Below the pieces are notes generated by a model. It was given only the letters and a program-made list of their open reading frames with translations. It did no database searches and was not told where the DNA came from. 64,000 nucleotides of DNA from JANQMX01 sp965247175 (GTDB lineage Bacteria > Pseudomonadota > Alphaproteobacteria > Kiloniellales > DSM-21159), in the NCBI GenBank assembly GCA_965247175.1, contig OZ252006.1:2604001-2668000 (forward strand), in the 5' to 3' direction. Below, in pieces: positions 50,211-59,642 of this stretch. The translations under genes were made by a program, and so were the position numbers. The number at the start of each line of letters is the position of its first letter. Position 1 is the stretch's first letter.

Positions 50211-50236
50211 ACGGACGCCTACAAAGTGGCGTCCGT
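50211..50236. promoter_or_regulatory. 9-bp inverted repeat upstream of the M16 pair
   Basis: ACGGACGCC and GGCGTCCGT are exact inverted copies with an 8-base spacer (TACAAAGT). The element lies about 100 bases upstream of the M16 start and about 110 bases after the DUF3035 stop. It could be an operator or a transcript hairpin. Confidence 0.45.
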
Positions 50237-50347
50237 GCGGCGCGGATCAAGCGATCCCGCGGCGAAGCACGCAGAGTTTATGGCAAACGGCCAGCAAGGA
50301 TATTATGGCGAATCCGCGATAGATCGCGCCAAAAGAGGAAGCGCGGC

Positions 50348-50908
50348 CTAGAAGATGCCTTCGAAGATGCCGGTCTCTTTGCGCTCGATGGTCGGCACGT
50401 TATCGCCGGTCAGCTCTTCGCCCAGCGCTGTCTGCTCCTGAATACGGCGCGATTCGGCGGCGGCGTCGATCACCACGCCATCGGGCGCGTCTTCCTTCCA
50501 GAACAGCAGCTGGTCGACCAGGCTCTCATCCTCGCGGTTGATCTGGTTGGTCTCCCGATCGAGCACGCGACGGATGTCGGGCTCGGCCTCCCCTGCCCCG
50601 GCCGAAACCAGGAAGGAGCGCTCTGCGTAGGAGCGGCCATCGTTGGGCATGACCTCGTCGACCGAGCTGTCCCCGGTCGAGGCGCGGAAAATCGCCTGTC
50701 TAGCCTGATCCTGTGCCGTTCCTTCTTGCGGCCGCGCCACGCCGGGGCGGGGTGGGCGCAAAGCGAAGTTCGGCGGCACGGACAAGGGCGCGCGCGAGTA
50801 GACGCGGAACTCATCCGGCGAGGATTTCTCCAGGCCTAGCTCTTCGCGCACCTGCGAACAGCCAGCGACCAAAATGGCCAAGGCGATGATGGCGATGACT
50901 CTCGACAT
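50348..50908 (-). CDS. DUF3035 lipoprotein (possible BamF)
   Basis: A 186-residue lipoprotein from the ATG at 50908. The signal peptide ends in the lipobox LVAGC, so the mature protein is lipid-anchored at Cys17. The body is polar and Pro-rich (SVPPNFALRPPRPG), as in the alphaproteobacterial DUF3035 family. That family has been connected with the BamF subunit of the outer-membrane assembly complex; I recall this link only from general knowledge. It sits between lspA, which processes lipoproteins, and the M16 peptidases, an order that recurs in alphaproteobacteria. Confidence 0.85.
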   Translation of the reverse strand: MSRVIAIIALAILVAGCSQVREELGLEKSSPDEFRVYSRAPLSVPPNFALRPPRPGVARPQEGTAQDQARQAIFRASTGDSSVDEVMPNDGRSYAERSFLVSAGAGEAEPDIRRVLDRETNQINREDESLVDQLLFWKEDAPDGVVIDAAAESRRIQEQTALGEELTGDNVPTIERKETGIFEGIF

Positions 50909-50933
50909 ATCCCCCCGCTTTCTCAGTTGGTAT

Positions 50934-51413
50934 TCAGCCCTGTTGCTTATCCGCTTTTTGCGCGCCGAACAAGCCATCGAACAGGAGAACCGCAACGCCA
51001 ACCACGATGGCGCTGTCGGCCAGGTTGAAGGCCGGCCAGTGATAGCCCGCCCAGTGAAAATCCAGGAAGTCGACCACGCCGGGGTGGATGAAGCGGTCGA
51101 TGATGTTGCCGATGGCGCCGCCAATCACCAGTCCGCCAGCGAAATGCACGAGCGACCGCGTCTGGGTGCGCAGCCAGAAGATTAGCCCGATCACGATCGC
51201 GATCGCCAGGGCGCCGAACAGATAGCTGCTGGTGCGCGTGCCTGTTGCGCCGAGGCTGAAGGCGATGCCCGTGTTGTAGGCCAACACCAGATTGAAGAAG
51301 GGCGTCACCTCGATGATGCGCGGCGGATTCATGACAACCAGCAGGATCAACCACTTGGTCGCCTGATCGAGGACCGCGACCAGGCCCGCCAAGGCAAGGG
51401 TCGAGAGACGCAT
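50934..51413 (-). CDS. lspA: lipoprotein signal peptidase
   Basis: A 159-residue inner-membrane aspartyl protease with four membrane segments. The catalytic aspartates are Asp106 in GNIIDR and Asp133 in FNLADS, with the conserved NTGIAFS segment between. It removes signal peptides from prolipoproteins after lipid attachment. It lies 35 bases downstream of ileS on the same strand, the classic ileS-lspA arrangement, and 25 bases upstream of a lipoprotein gene. Confidence 0.97.
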   Translation of the reverse strand: MRLSTLALAGLVAVLDQATKWLILLVVMNPPRIIEVTPFFNLVLAYNTGIAFSLGATGTRTSSYLFGALAIAIVIGLIFWLRTQTRSLVHFAGGLVIGGAIGNIIDRFIHPGVVDFLDFHWAGYHWPAFNLADSAIVVGVAVLLFDGLFGAQKADKQQG

Positions 51414-51448
51414 CTTCAGGGCCAGCCTTTCGTTGCCGCGCTACGGGC

Positions 51449-54286
51449 TTATTCGGCGGCCTGCAAGGCCGTCACCGCATCGCTGCAGCGGCCGCAGCAG
51501 CCCGGCGCCTCAGGATGCTGGCCCACGTCCGGCAAGAACATCCAGCAACGCTGGCACTTCTCCCCTTCGGCCAGCTTCGGCACGACGGCGACCCCCTCGA
51601 CCTCCTCCATGCGGAAGGCCTCCGCCGGGCCTTCGCCGGACAGCAGTGCGATGCCCGAGGTGATGCAGAGTTCGGCCATGTCGACGGACTGCACCGCGGC
51701 CAAGAGCGCCTCATCGGCAACATGAACGGCAGGTGCGGCCTGCAGGGAGGCACCGATGCGTTTCTCCGCCCGCTCCTTCTCCAGCGCGCCGGTGACAACC
51801 CGGCGCACGCGGCGAATGCGACTCCACTTCTCGGCCAGGGCCTCATCCTCCCAGGCCGCGGGGACGTCGGGAAAGACGCGCAGATGCACCGACTGCGGCG
51901 CCTTGCCCCGCGCCTGCCAGGCTTCCTCGGTGGTGAAGCAGAGGATAGGCGCCAGCCAGGCCGTCAGATAATCGAACAGCAGGTCGAGCACCGTGCGGCA
52001 GGCCCGCCGGCGCAGGCTGTCCGGGCGGTCGCAATAGAGGCTGTCCTTGCGCACATCGAAGTAGAAGGCCGAGAGATCGACCGCGCAGAAGTTATGGAGC
52101 TGCTGATAGATGCTGTGGAAGTCGAAGTCATGGCAGCCCTGGCGCACGACCTTGTCGAGCTGCCACAGGCGATGCAGCACCCAGCGCTCCAGCTCCGGCA
52201 TGTCCTCCGGCGCCACCCGCTCGCTCTCCTGGAAGCCGGCAAGGTTGCCGAGCAGGTAGCGCAGCGTATTGCGGAAGCGCCGGTAGGCGTCGCGCTGGTA
52301 GCCGATGATGTGCGGACCGATGCGCACGTCCTCGGCATAGTCCGAGGCCACGACCCAAAGCCGCAGAATGTCGGCGCCGTCCTGCTTGACGATATCGGCC
52401 GGGTCGACGCCATTGCCCAAGGACTTGGACATCTTGCGGCCTTCCTCGTCGAGGGCAAAGCCGTGGGTCAGCACCGCCTCGTAGGGCGGCCGGCCGCGGG
52501 TGCCGCAGGACTCGAGCAGCGAGCTGTGGAACCAGCCGCGATGCTGGTCCGAGCCTTCGAGATAGAGCGAGGCCGGCCAGGCCAGCTCGGGCCGCTGCTC
52601 GAGGACGAAGGCGTGGGTCGAGCCGCTGTCGAACCAGACCTCGACCACGTCCTGGATCTGCTCGTAGTCGTCGGCATTGTAGTCGTTGCCGAGCCAGCGC
52701 TGCGGCGGCGAGTTGAACCAAGCGTCACCGCCTTCCTCCTCGAAGCCCGCCGCGATCCGCTCGATCACAGCCGGGTCGCGCAGAGGCTCACCGGTCTCCT
52801 TATGAACGAAGAGCGGCAGGGGCACGCCCCAAAGGCGCTGACGGGAAATGCACCAGTCGGGCCGCTGCTCGATCATGCTGCGCAGCCGGGCTTGGCCATC
52901 GGCCGGCACAAAACGCGTCGCCTCGATACCGGCCAGGGCCTTCTCGCGCAGCCCGTTGGTCTCCATGGAGATGAACCACTGCGGCGTGTTGCGGAAAATG
53001 AGCGGCGCCTTGGACCGCCACGAGTGGGGGTAGCTGTGGCGTAGGCTGCCCTTGGCGAGCAGGCCGCCAGCCCCGGCGATCGCCTTGATTACCGCGCCGT
53101 TGGCATCGCCCGGCTTGCCGTCCTGGGTGTAGACGCAAGTCCCCGCGAAGAGCGGCACATGCGGCAGGAAAATGCCGCTGCCATCGATGGTCTGCGGGAT
53201 CTCCAGGCCATGGGCGCGGCCGAGATTGAAGTCGTCGGCGCCGTGGCCGGGCGCGATGTGCACAAAGCCGGTGCCCTGGTCCATGGTGACGAAGTCGCCC
53301 GGGAAGAGCCGCACGTCGTAATCATATCCCTGCCCGCGCAAGGGATGGGCCGTCACCGTGCCGGCAAGCTCAGCGCCCGTGAAGCGCGCGTCGACCGAGT
53401 GGCCGGCGATCTTGGCATCGGCCAGGACCTGATCGAGCAGGGCAGCACCCACGACAAGGCGTTCGCCGACCTCGGCCCGGCTGCCTTCCGCCAGCTCGGT
53501 CACGGTGATCAGGAGATAGTCTTCCTCCTCGCCATAGGCGATCGCCCGGTTGCCCGGCATGGTCCAGGGGGTGGTCGTCCAGATGACGACGGAGGCGTCC
53601 TTCAAACCCTCTACCGGGCTCTCCAGCACCTTGAAGCGCACCCAGATGGTCGTCGACTTGTGCTCGTGGTACTCGACCTCGGCATCGGCGAGCGCCGTCT
53701 TCTCGACCACCGACCAGAGCACCGGCCGAGCGCCGGCATAGAGCGAGCCGTTCAGCAGGAACTTGCCGATCTCTCGCACGATCTGCGCCTCAGCCGAGAA
53801 GGCCATGGTCGTATAGGGCCGCTCCCAATCGCCGACGACGCCCAGGCGCTTGAACTCGGTCGTCTGTATATCGACCCACTTCTCGGCAAACTCGCGGCAC
53901 TCCCGCCGAAAGGCGATGCGGTCGACCTCGTCCTTGTCGAGGCCTTTGGCCCGGTAGCTCTCCTCGATCTTCCATTCGATGGGGAGTCCGTGGCAGTCCC
54001 AGCCCGGAACATAGTGGGCGTTCTTGCCCAGCATCTGCTGGGAGCGGTTGATGACGTCCTTGAGCACCTTGTTCAGGGCATGACCCATGTGCAGGTGGCC
54101 GTTCGCATAGGGCGGTCCGTCATGCAGGATGAACTTCTCCTGCTCCGCCGACTGCGCCCGCAGGCGGCCGAAGAGATCGAGCGACTCCCAGTTGGCGAGA
54201 ATCTCCGGCTCCTTTTTGGCCAGGCCTCCGCGCATGGGGAAATCGGTCTTCGGCAGGAAGATGGTGGATTTGTAATCGACGGTCAT
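51449..54286 (-). CDS. ileS: isoleucyl-tRNA synthetase
   Basis: A 945-residue class I synthetase of normal bacterial length. The ATP motifs are HMGH (in GHLHMGHALNK, near residue 67) and KMSKS (in RKMSKSLGNG). The editing domain lies between about 200 and 400 with TTPWTMPGNRAI. The C-terminal zinc site has two cysteine pairs (CQRCW and CCGRC). It charges tRNA-Ile and hydrolyses Val-tRNA. It is the first gene of ileS-lspA-DUF3035. Confidence 0.98.
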   Translation of the reverse strand: MTVDYKSTIFLPKTDFPMRGGLAKKEPEILANWESLDLFGRLRAQSAEQEKFILHDGPPYANGHLHMGHALNKVLKDVINRSQQMLGKNAHYVPGWDCHGLPIEWKIEESYRAKGLDKDEVDRIAFRRECREFAEKWVDIQTTEFKRLGVVGDWERPYTTMAFSAEAQIVREIGKFLLNGSLYAGARPVLWSVVEKTALADAEVEYHEHKSTTIWVRFKVLESPVEGLKDASVVIWTTTPWTMPGNRAIAYGEEEDYLLITVTELAEGSRAEVGERLVVGAALLDQVLADAKIAGHSVDARFTGAELAGTVTAHPLRGQGYDYDVRLFPGDFVTMDQGTGFVHIAPGHGADDFNLGRAHGLEIPQTIDGSGIFLPHVPLFAGTCVYTQDGKPGDANGAVIKAIAGAGGLLAKGSLRHSYPHSWRSKAPLIFRNTPQWFISMETNGLREKALAGIEATRFVPADGQARLRSMIEQRPDWCISRQRLWGVPLPLFVHKETGEPLRDPAVIERIAAGFEEEGGDAWFNSPPQRWLGNDYNADDYEQIQDVVEVWFDSGSTHAFVLEQRPELAWPASLYLEGSDQHRGWFHSSLLESCGTRGRPPYEAVLTHGFALDEEGRKMSKSLGNGVDPADIVKQDGADILRLWVVASDYAEDVRIGPHIIGYQRDAYRRFRNTLRYLLGNLAGFQESERVAPEDMPELERWVLHRLWQLDKVVRQGCHDFDFHSIYQQLHNFCAVDLSAFYFDVRKDSLYCDRPDSLRRRACRTVLDLLFDYLTAWLAPILCFTTEEAWQARGKAPQSVHLRVFPDVPAAWEDEALAEKWSRIRRVRRVVTGALEKERAEKRIGASLQAAPAVHVADEALLAAVQSVDMAELCITSGIALLSGEGPAEAFRMEEVEGVAVVPKLAEGEKCQRCWMFLPDVGQHPEAPGCCGRCSDAVTALQAAE

Positions 54287-54416
54287 GATCTGTTCTCTAG
54301 GCTCGCGCTCTCGACGGGCGGCTGGCGCGGGAGCCCCGCGCGGCGCCTGTCCATATCACCAATTTCGGGGGTTAGGCACGCGGGAATAAGCCCTGCGTGC
54401 CATGCGAAACGACAAT

Positions 54417-54442
54417 CCCGGCTTTCTGCTCAGAAAGCCGGG
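54417..54442 (-). terminator. strong hairpin downstream of the MaoC gene
   Basis: CCCGGCTTTCTG and CAGAAAGCCGGG are exact inverted copies around two bases, giving up to 12 paired positions. On the minus strand it follows the MaoC stop by about 90 bases and is followed by ATTGTCGTTT. It separates that gene from ileS. Confidence 0.6.
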
Positions 54443-54534
54443 CCGGTAATTCGCAAGCGCGCGTAGAGACAGTCGTTCAATCGCATGTCTGTTGTGCTCC
54501 GCGGCAGCAGGCCACCGCGAGCCTTCGTAGGGGC

Positions 54535-54984
54535 CTACTCGGCGGCCTGAAGCTGCTCCTGGCGGCTCATCACCATCAGCTGGGCCTGGCCATTGACGAC
54601 GACCTGGTCGCCGACGCGGCAGATCGTCTCCAGGACAACCCGCTTCTTCTCAGCCTTGATCTCTTTGACGGTGACCGTCGCCGTCACGGTGTCACCGATC
54701 TTGACCGGCGCGGTGAAGCGCATGTTCTGCTCGAGGTAGACACAGCCCGGACCCGGCAGCTTGGTGCCGAGAACGGCGGAGATCAGCCCGGCGGAGAGCA
54801 TGCCATGGGCGATGCGGCCCTTGAAGATCGTGGCGTTGGCGTACTCTTCGTTGAGATGCACCGGATTGGTGTCGCCGGTCACGCCGGCGAACATGATAAT
54901 GTCGGCATCGGTCACCGTCCGTGCCATCGAAGCTTGCATGCCGGGTTGAAGATCTTCGATGTAATAGCCGTGCAGCTCGCTCAT
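54535..54984 (-). CDS. MaoC-like (R)-specific enoyl-CoA hydratase
   Basis: A 149-residue hot-dog-fold hydratase from the ATG at 54984 (MSELHGYYIEDLQPGM). The catalytic pair is Asp38 and His43 in GDTNPVHLNEEYA, with the supporting GRIAHGMLSAGLIS helix. Single-domain proteins of this size include PhaJ, which makes (R)-3-hydroxyacyl-CoA for polyhydroxyalkanoate, and bacterial enoyl-CoA hydratases; the chain length is not predictable. The open frame upstream of this start is not similar to the family. It is divergent from the DUF2846 gene. Confidence 0.93.
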   Translation of the reverse strand: MSELHGYYIEDLQPGMQASMARTVTDADIIMFAGVTGDTNPVHLNEEYANATIFKGRIAHGMLSAGLISAVLGTKLPGPGCVYLEQNMRFTAPVKIGDTVTATVTVKEIKAEKKRVVLETICRVGDQVVVNGQAQLMVMSRQEQLQAAE

Positions 54985-55053
54985 GACCCCAATCCTTCGC
55001 GATAATGCGTCGCAAAAACGATACAACGGCTGAGTTAAGCCGCCCCTAATCCC

Positions 55054-55617
55054 ATGCTTTTGCAGCGCAGAACTGTTTGTGTTGCATTGCAGTATATTGG
55101 AGTGACCAGCATCGACACAAGTCGGAAAGCGGTTCCAGGGCGCAGGATTGGCTGCAAATCCAACCAAAACTGCCTGGGCCGTCGCGAGATCATCACGGCA
55201 TTGGCGGCGGCGACGCTGCTGTCGGCCTGCCAGACAACCCGCGGTAAGGCGATTGCCCGCTTGGCGCTCCCTCTCGAACTGCCGGAGCCGGGGCTGTCGG
55301 GCATCTACTTCTACCGCAAGGAAGGCCAGCTTTTCCGCGCCGTCGAGCCGGAAGTGATCGTAAACGGCGCCTCCGTTGGCATCAGCCGGCCTGGAGAGAC
55401 CTTTTTCCGCCAGGCAAAGCCGGGCCGCTACCAAGTCTTCTCCACCGCCGAGCCGAACGAGATCATCTACCTCGACGCACGCGCCGAGCGCCTGTCTTTC
55501 GTCGAGATGGAGGTCGTCTTCACCGGCCTTGGCTGGCAGCTTCTGCCCGTCGAGCGCAGCGAACGCGAGGCGGTCGCAGCGCTTGAGGGCTTAAGCCTTA
55601 TTGTTCCAGGGACATAG
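55054..55617 (+). CDS. DUF2846-like lipoprotein
   Basis: A 187-residue protein from the ATG at 55054; a GTG at 55102 is another possible start, and neither has a good binding site. A hydrophobic stretch ends in the lipobox LLSAC, preceded by LGRREIITAL, which resembles a twin-arginine n-region. The mature part (LSGIYFYRKEGQLFRAVEPEVIVNG...GRYQVFST) fits the DUF2846 pattern of small beta-rich lipoproteins of unknown function. It is divergent from the MaoC gene. Confidence 0.78.
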   Translation: MLLQRRTVCVALQYIGVTSIDTSRKAVPGRRIGCKSNQNCLGRREIITALAAATLLSACQTTRGKAIARLALPLELPEPGLSGIYFYRKEGQLFRAVEPEVIVNGASVGISRPGETFFRQAKPGRYQVFSTAEPNEIIYLDARAERLSFVEMEVVFTGLGWQLLPVERSEREAVAALEGLSLIVPGT

Positions 55618-55867
55618 GCCAAGCGGAACATTGATTTAAAGGTAAGTTCTTTGGTGAACCGCGCAAAACGATCTGCTAACGTGCGCCGATCGTCATTTGG
55701 CCTCGGAGCGAGTTGGGCATCGTCACAACCCGGAATATGGGCAGTAAGCGGCTACCAAGCGGCGCTTGCTGGCGTGTCTATTGCGGACATTCCGGAGTTG
55801 GACTTTCCTCAACGCCTGAGAGAAGATGGCGGAGCGGCGGTACGGGCAAGGGGCTGTTGCAAGAGTG

Positions 55868-56392
55868 ATGTCTGACTACATGCATGATGACCACGACGCG
55901 CAGAGCGTCACGGCCTTGGTCAAGTGGTACAATCCGACCAAAGGGTTCGGTTTTGTAAGCCTGGAAGACGGCCAATCGGACGCCTTCCTCCACGTCAGCG
56001 TGCTGGAGCGCGCGGGTTACCAGGAGTTGCCGGAAGGCGCGCGCCTGTCCTGTCAGGTCGTGCAAGGCCGTAGAGGCCTGCAGGTTTCCGAGATCGACTC
56101 TGTGGACCTGTCGACCGCGACGGCTCCGGCGGCCGGCCCCAGGCGCGGACCGCCTGGCGGTGATCGCCGCGGCGGCCCACCGGCCGAGGAAATCGAAGGA
56201 ACTGTAAAGTTCTTCAACCCTGAGAAGGGCTTCGGTTTCGTCGTTCCGGACAACGGTGGGCAGGACGTCTTTGTCTCCGCGCGCACCTTGGAGCGGGCCG
56301 GCATCAATCACCTTGATCCCGACCAGCGCGTCCGCGTTTCGGTGCGGATGGGTGATAAGGGCCCTCTGGCGACCCGCGTCGAGCTGGAGTAG
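55868..56392 (+). CDS. double cold-shock-domain protein
   Basis: A 174-residue protein from the ATG at 55868; a GTG at 55865 is equally placed. Two cold-shock domains are present: residues about 12-70 (ALVKWYNPTKGFGFVSLEDG with FLHVSVL) and about 105-174 (GTVKFFNPEKGFGFVVPDNG with VFVSARTL). Each contains the RNP1-type GFGFV core. The Arg/Gly/Pro-rich linker between them is suited to RNA binding. It should act as an RNA chaperone in the cytoplasm. The 250 bases upstream contain no other gene. Confidence 0.93.
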   Translation: MSDYMHDDHDAQSVTALVKWYNPTKGFGFVSLEDGQSDAFLHVSVLERAGYQELPEGARLSCQVVQGRRGLQVSEIDSVDLSTATAPAAGPRRGPPGGDRRGGPPAEEIEGTVKFFNPEKGFGFVVPDNGGQDVFVSARTLERAGINHLDPDQRVRVSVRMGDKGPLATRVELE

Positions 56393-56494
56393 CGCAGCCC
56401 CGGCCAGGGGCAGCGCTCGACTCACCGGCTCAAGCAACGCAGCCGTCTGAACGGACAAGCGCGGCAAAGCGCGTCGCCATAGCGATGCGCAGTG

Positions 56495-57850
56495 TCAGTT
56501 CTCGCGCCAGGCGCGATCGATGCTCTGCGCGATGGGCTGCACCAGATAGTCGACGGGCCGTTGCTCGCCTGTCTTGATCGTGACCTCAGCCGGCATCCCT
56601 GGGACGAGTTCCAAGTCACCCAAGCGGTCGACCTGCTCCTCGGGCACTTCGATGCGGACCGTGTAGTAGCTCTGGCCGCTGCGGTCATCGATCATCACGT
56701 CGGCCGAGACATAGACGAAGCTGCCTTCCAAGAGAGGGGTCGTCCGTTGCTGGAACGCCGCGAAGCGGACTTCAGCCGGCTGGCCGATGCGCAGGTTGTC
56801 CACGTCGAGCGGGCTGACCTTCGCCTCGACGACCAACTGCTTGCTGTCCGGCACGATCTCCAGAATCGTCTGGCCGGGTGAGACCACGCCACCGATCGTA
56901 TTGAAGTCCCGTCCGACCACGACGCCGCTGGCCGGCGCCCGCACGACGATCCGGTCCAGCACGTCCTTGGTCGCGACCATGCGCTCTTTGAGGTCGAACA
57001 GCTCCTGTTGGGTGGTCCGCAGCTCGCTCTCGACGCTCTCACGGAACTCGCGCTTGCGCTGCAGGACTTCCATGCGGGTCTCGCCGATGGCCTTTTCGGT
57101 GCGTGCGATGTCGGCGACAAGCTCGCCGCGCTCGCCTTCCAGGCGCGCCTGCTCACGCTCCAGCGCCAAGACACGGGTCTTCGGGCTCAGCCCTTGGCTG
57201 AACAGCTTTTGCTGTCCATTCAGCTCATCGCGAACCAAGGCCAGCTGGCGCGCCTTCGATTTCTCCTGTGCTGCTAAGCCGACGATTTCGCGGTCGAGCT
57301 GCGCCTCCCGCTGGCTGAGGATCTCGATGGTGCCGTTGAGCGACTCCTGCCGCGCCGCGAAGAGAGCGCGTTGGCCGGCAATCACCTCCGCCACCTCGGG
57401 ATCGTCTTGCAGCTCGATCAGCGCCGCGGGAACCGGAACGCTCGTCAGAGCATCACGCTCGGCTGCCAGACGCGCCTGCCGCATCAGCGCCGCGTCGTGC
57501 GCCGACTTGGTCATGCGATACACCGCCTGCGGGCGGGTTTCGTCGAGCAGCACGAGCGGCTCGCCCATCTCGACACGGTCGCCATCGCGCACCAGCAAGG
57601 CCTTCACGGTCCCACCTTCCTGGTGCTGCACCTGCTTGCGCTTGCCGTCCACCGTGACGATGCCGCTGGCCAGCACGGCGCTGGCCAAGTTCGCCGTCAG
57701 CGCCCAGGTGCCGAAGCCGCCGAACAGCAGCGCCACCACGACAACGCCGGCGGCGATGATCCTGCCGTAGTGCAGCGGGATAGCCGTCCCCGTCTTTGCT
57801 GACTCCATCTTGGGAGCACCGGAAGTCACGGGTTTCTCAGTCGCGCGCAT
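56495..57850 (-). CDS. type I secretion membrane-fusion protein (HlyD family)
   Basis: A 451-residue periplasmic adaptor. One membrane helix lies near residues 28-52 (IIAAGVVVVALLFGGFGTWALTANL). A split lipoyl/barrel-sandwich region (VDGKRKQVQHQEGGTVKALLVRDGD) flanks a long coiled coil (about 120-300), and the C-terminal beta-barrel contains RIEVPEEQVDRL and the PGMPAEVTIKTGEQRPVDYLVQPI end. It bridges the ABC exporter and an outer-membrane TolC protein. The gene begins one base after the exporter stop. No tolC is nearby, so a TolC encoded elsewhere must serve. Confidence 0.96.
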   Translation of the reverse strand: MRATEKPVTSGAPKMESAKTGTAIPLHYGRIIAAGVVVVALLFGGFGTWALTANLASAVLASGIVTVDGKRKQVQHQEGGTVKALLVRDGDRVEMGEPLVLLDETRPQAVYRMTKSAHDAALMRQARLAAERDALTSVPVPAALIELQDDPEVAEVIAGQRALFAARQESLNGTIEILSQREAQLDREIVGLAAQEKSKARQLALVRDELNGQQKLFSQGLSPKTRVLALEREQARLEGERGELVADIARTEKAIGETRMEVLQRKREFRESVESELRTTQQELFDLKERMVATKDVLDRIVVRAPASGVVVGRDFNTIGGVVSPGQTILEIVPDSKQLVVEAKVSPLDVDNLRIGQPAEVRFAAFQQRTTPLLEGSFVYVSADVMIDDRSGQSYYTVRIEVPEEQVDRLGDLELVPGMPAEVTIKTGEQRPVDYLVQPIAQSIDRAWREN

Positions 57851-57851
57851 C

Positions 57852-59603
57852 TCAAGCCCCCTCGCGCTTCTCGGCTTGGTTCAAGGTCGGCAGCTGCGGC
57901 GCCTTCTGTTCAGGCGCGGGCTGCGCGGGACGGGCCAGGCGCATCATGACCTCCTGGCGCGGGCCGAAGCCGTCGACCCGGCCGTCGCGCAGCACCAGCA
58001 GCAGATCGCAGACGTTCAGCACCCGTGCGTGATGGGCGATGAAGACAACAGTGCAGCCCTGCTCGCCGAGCCCCCGAATAGCCTTGCGCAAAGCCTCCTC
58101 GCCTTCCGAGTCCAAGCTGGCATTGGGCTCATCGAGTACGACCAGCGCCGGGTCGCCGTAGAGCGCGCGGGCGAGACCGATGCGCTGGCGCTGACCGCCG
58201 GAGAGCGCCGAGCCGCCTTCGCCAATTCGGGTATCGTAGCCTTCCGGCAACCGAAGAATCAGCTCGTGCACACCGGCCTTCTTGGCCGCGGTCACGACGG
58301 CTTCGGCGTCCGGCTCCCGGAAGCGGGCGATGTTCTCGGCCACCGTCCCGTCGAACAGCTCGACGTCCTGCGGCAGGTAGCCCATGTGCTGGCCCAGGTC
58401 GCGCTTGTCCCACTTCCAAACGTCGGCGCCATCGAGCCGCACATGACCGCCGACCGGCTTCCAAACACCGACGATCAGGCGCGCCAGGCTCGACTTGCCC
58501 GCGGCGCTGGGGCCGACCACGCCGAGAATCTGGCCCGCGTCGACCTGGAAGGAGATGTTCTGCAGCACCGGCTTCTTGCCGCCCGGCGGCACGGCGATCA
58601 CACCTTCGACCGCTAGGCGACCGCTCGGCCGCGGCAGCGGCAAGGTGGCCTCGGGCTCGCCGACCTCCTGCAGCAACTGCTCGACGCGATGATAGGCGCC
58701 GCGCGCGGCAACGAAGCCGCGCCAGGCGCCGATCGCCGCCTCCACCGGGGCCAAGGCGCGGCCCAGAATGATGGACGCGGCCACCATCACGCCGGGCGTG
58801 ATCTCCTGCAGCACAGCGAGGTAGGCACCGAAGCCGAGCATAGCGATCTGGAGGATCGGCCGAACGAACTTGGCGATGGCGGTCAGCAGCCCCGCCCGGT
58901 CATTGGCCAAGGACTGCTGGGCCAAAGCCTCGTCATGGCGCCGCTGCCAACGCTCCATCAGCGCGCTCTGCATGCCCATGGCCTCGATGACCTCGGCATT
59001 GCGCAAGCTGGTCTCCGCGAAGCGGTGGCTCGCGACGGAGAGCCCGCCGGCTTTGCGCATGGGTCCGCGAGAAATCAGTTCCCCCACGACCGCGAGCGAG
59101 AACAGCAGCAGCGCACCGAAGAGGGCGATGGCGCCAAGCAAAGGATGAAAGGCGAAGATCAGCAGCAGGAAGGCCGGCGTCCAGGGTGAATCGAAAAAAG
59201 CCGTCAGGCCATTGCTGGTCAGAAAGCCGCGCACCGTTTCCATGTCGCGGAAAGACTGCGTGACGCTCTGGTTGCCGCTCGCCAGGCGGCTGCGCAGCAC
59301 GGCGGAAAACAGCGTGCCGCCCAAAGCGTTGTCGAGGCGACTGCCGATCCGCACGAGGATGCGGGAGCGGATGAACTCCAAGACCGCATAGCAGAGCAAC
59401 AGTCCGACCGCCAAAACCGTCAAGGCGATCAACGTGTCCATGCTGCCCGAGCTCAAGACCCGGTCGTAAACCTGGAGCATGTACAGCGGCACGGTCAGCA
59501 TCAGCGCGTTGATCGCGAAGCTGAAGCCGCCCACTGCCAGGAAACCGCTGCGCGAAATGCGCAGGGCCTGGCGAACCTGTGATGTTTTCGTTTCTTCCGA
59601 CAA
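57852..59603 (-). CDS. type I secretion ABC transporter/permease (PrtD-like)
   Basis: A 583-residue half-transporter. The membrane domain (about 20-310) is followed by the nucleotide-binding domain with Walker A GPSAAGKSSL, the LSGGQRQRIGLARAL signature and Walker B LVVLDEPNASL. There is no N-terminal C39 peptidase domain, which fits the PrtD/AprD group that exports RTX proteins with an uncleaved C-terminal signal. The RTX substrate gene ends 90 bases upstream on the same strand, and the adaptor gene follows directly. Confidence 0.96.
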   Translation of the reverse strand: MSEETKTSQVRQALRISRSGFLAVGGFSFAINALMLTVPLYMLQVYDRVLSSGSMDTLIALTVLAVGLLLCYAVLEFIRSRILVRIGSRLDNALGGTLFSAVLRSRLASGNQSVTQSFRDMETVRGFLTSNGLTAFFDSPWTPAFLLLIFAFHPLLGAIALFGALLLFSLAVVGELISRGPMRKAGGLSVASHRFAETSLRNAEVIEAMGMQSALMERWQRRHDEALAQQSLANDRAGLLTAIAKFVRPILQIAMLGFGAYLAVLQEITPGVMVAASIILGRALAPVEAAIGAWRGFVAARGAYHRVEQLLQEVGEPEATLPLPRPSGRLAVEGVIAVPPGGKKPVLQNISFQVDAGQILGVVGPSAAGKSSLARLIVGVWKPVGGHVRLDGADVWKWDKRDLGQHMGYLPQDVELFDGTVAENIARFREPDAEAVVTAAKKAGVHELILRLPEGYDTRIGEGGSALSGGQRQRIGLARALYGDPALVVLDEPNASLDSEGEEALRKAIRGLGEQGCTVVFIAHHARVLNVCDLLLVLRDGRVDGFGPRQEVMMRLARPAQPAPEQKAPQLPTLNQAEKREGA

Positions 59604-59642
59604 GTCCCACCCTCGGACTTCGGTTATCTCCGGAACGGCCGA

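Noticed and set aside
55651..55875. A 74-codon open frame upstream of the cold-shock protein gene
   Set aside because: No binding site, no family resemblance, and it overlaps the start of the well-supported cold-shock gene; the stretch is more likely leader and promoter DNA.
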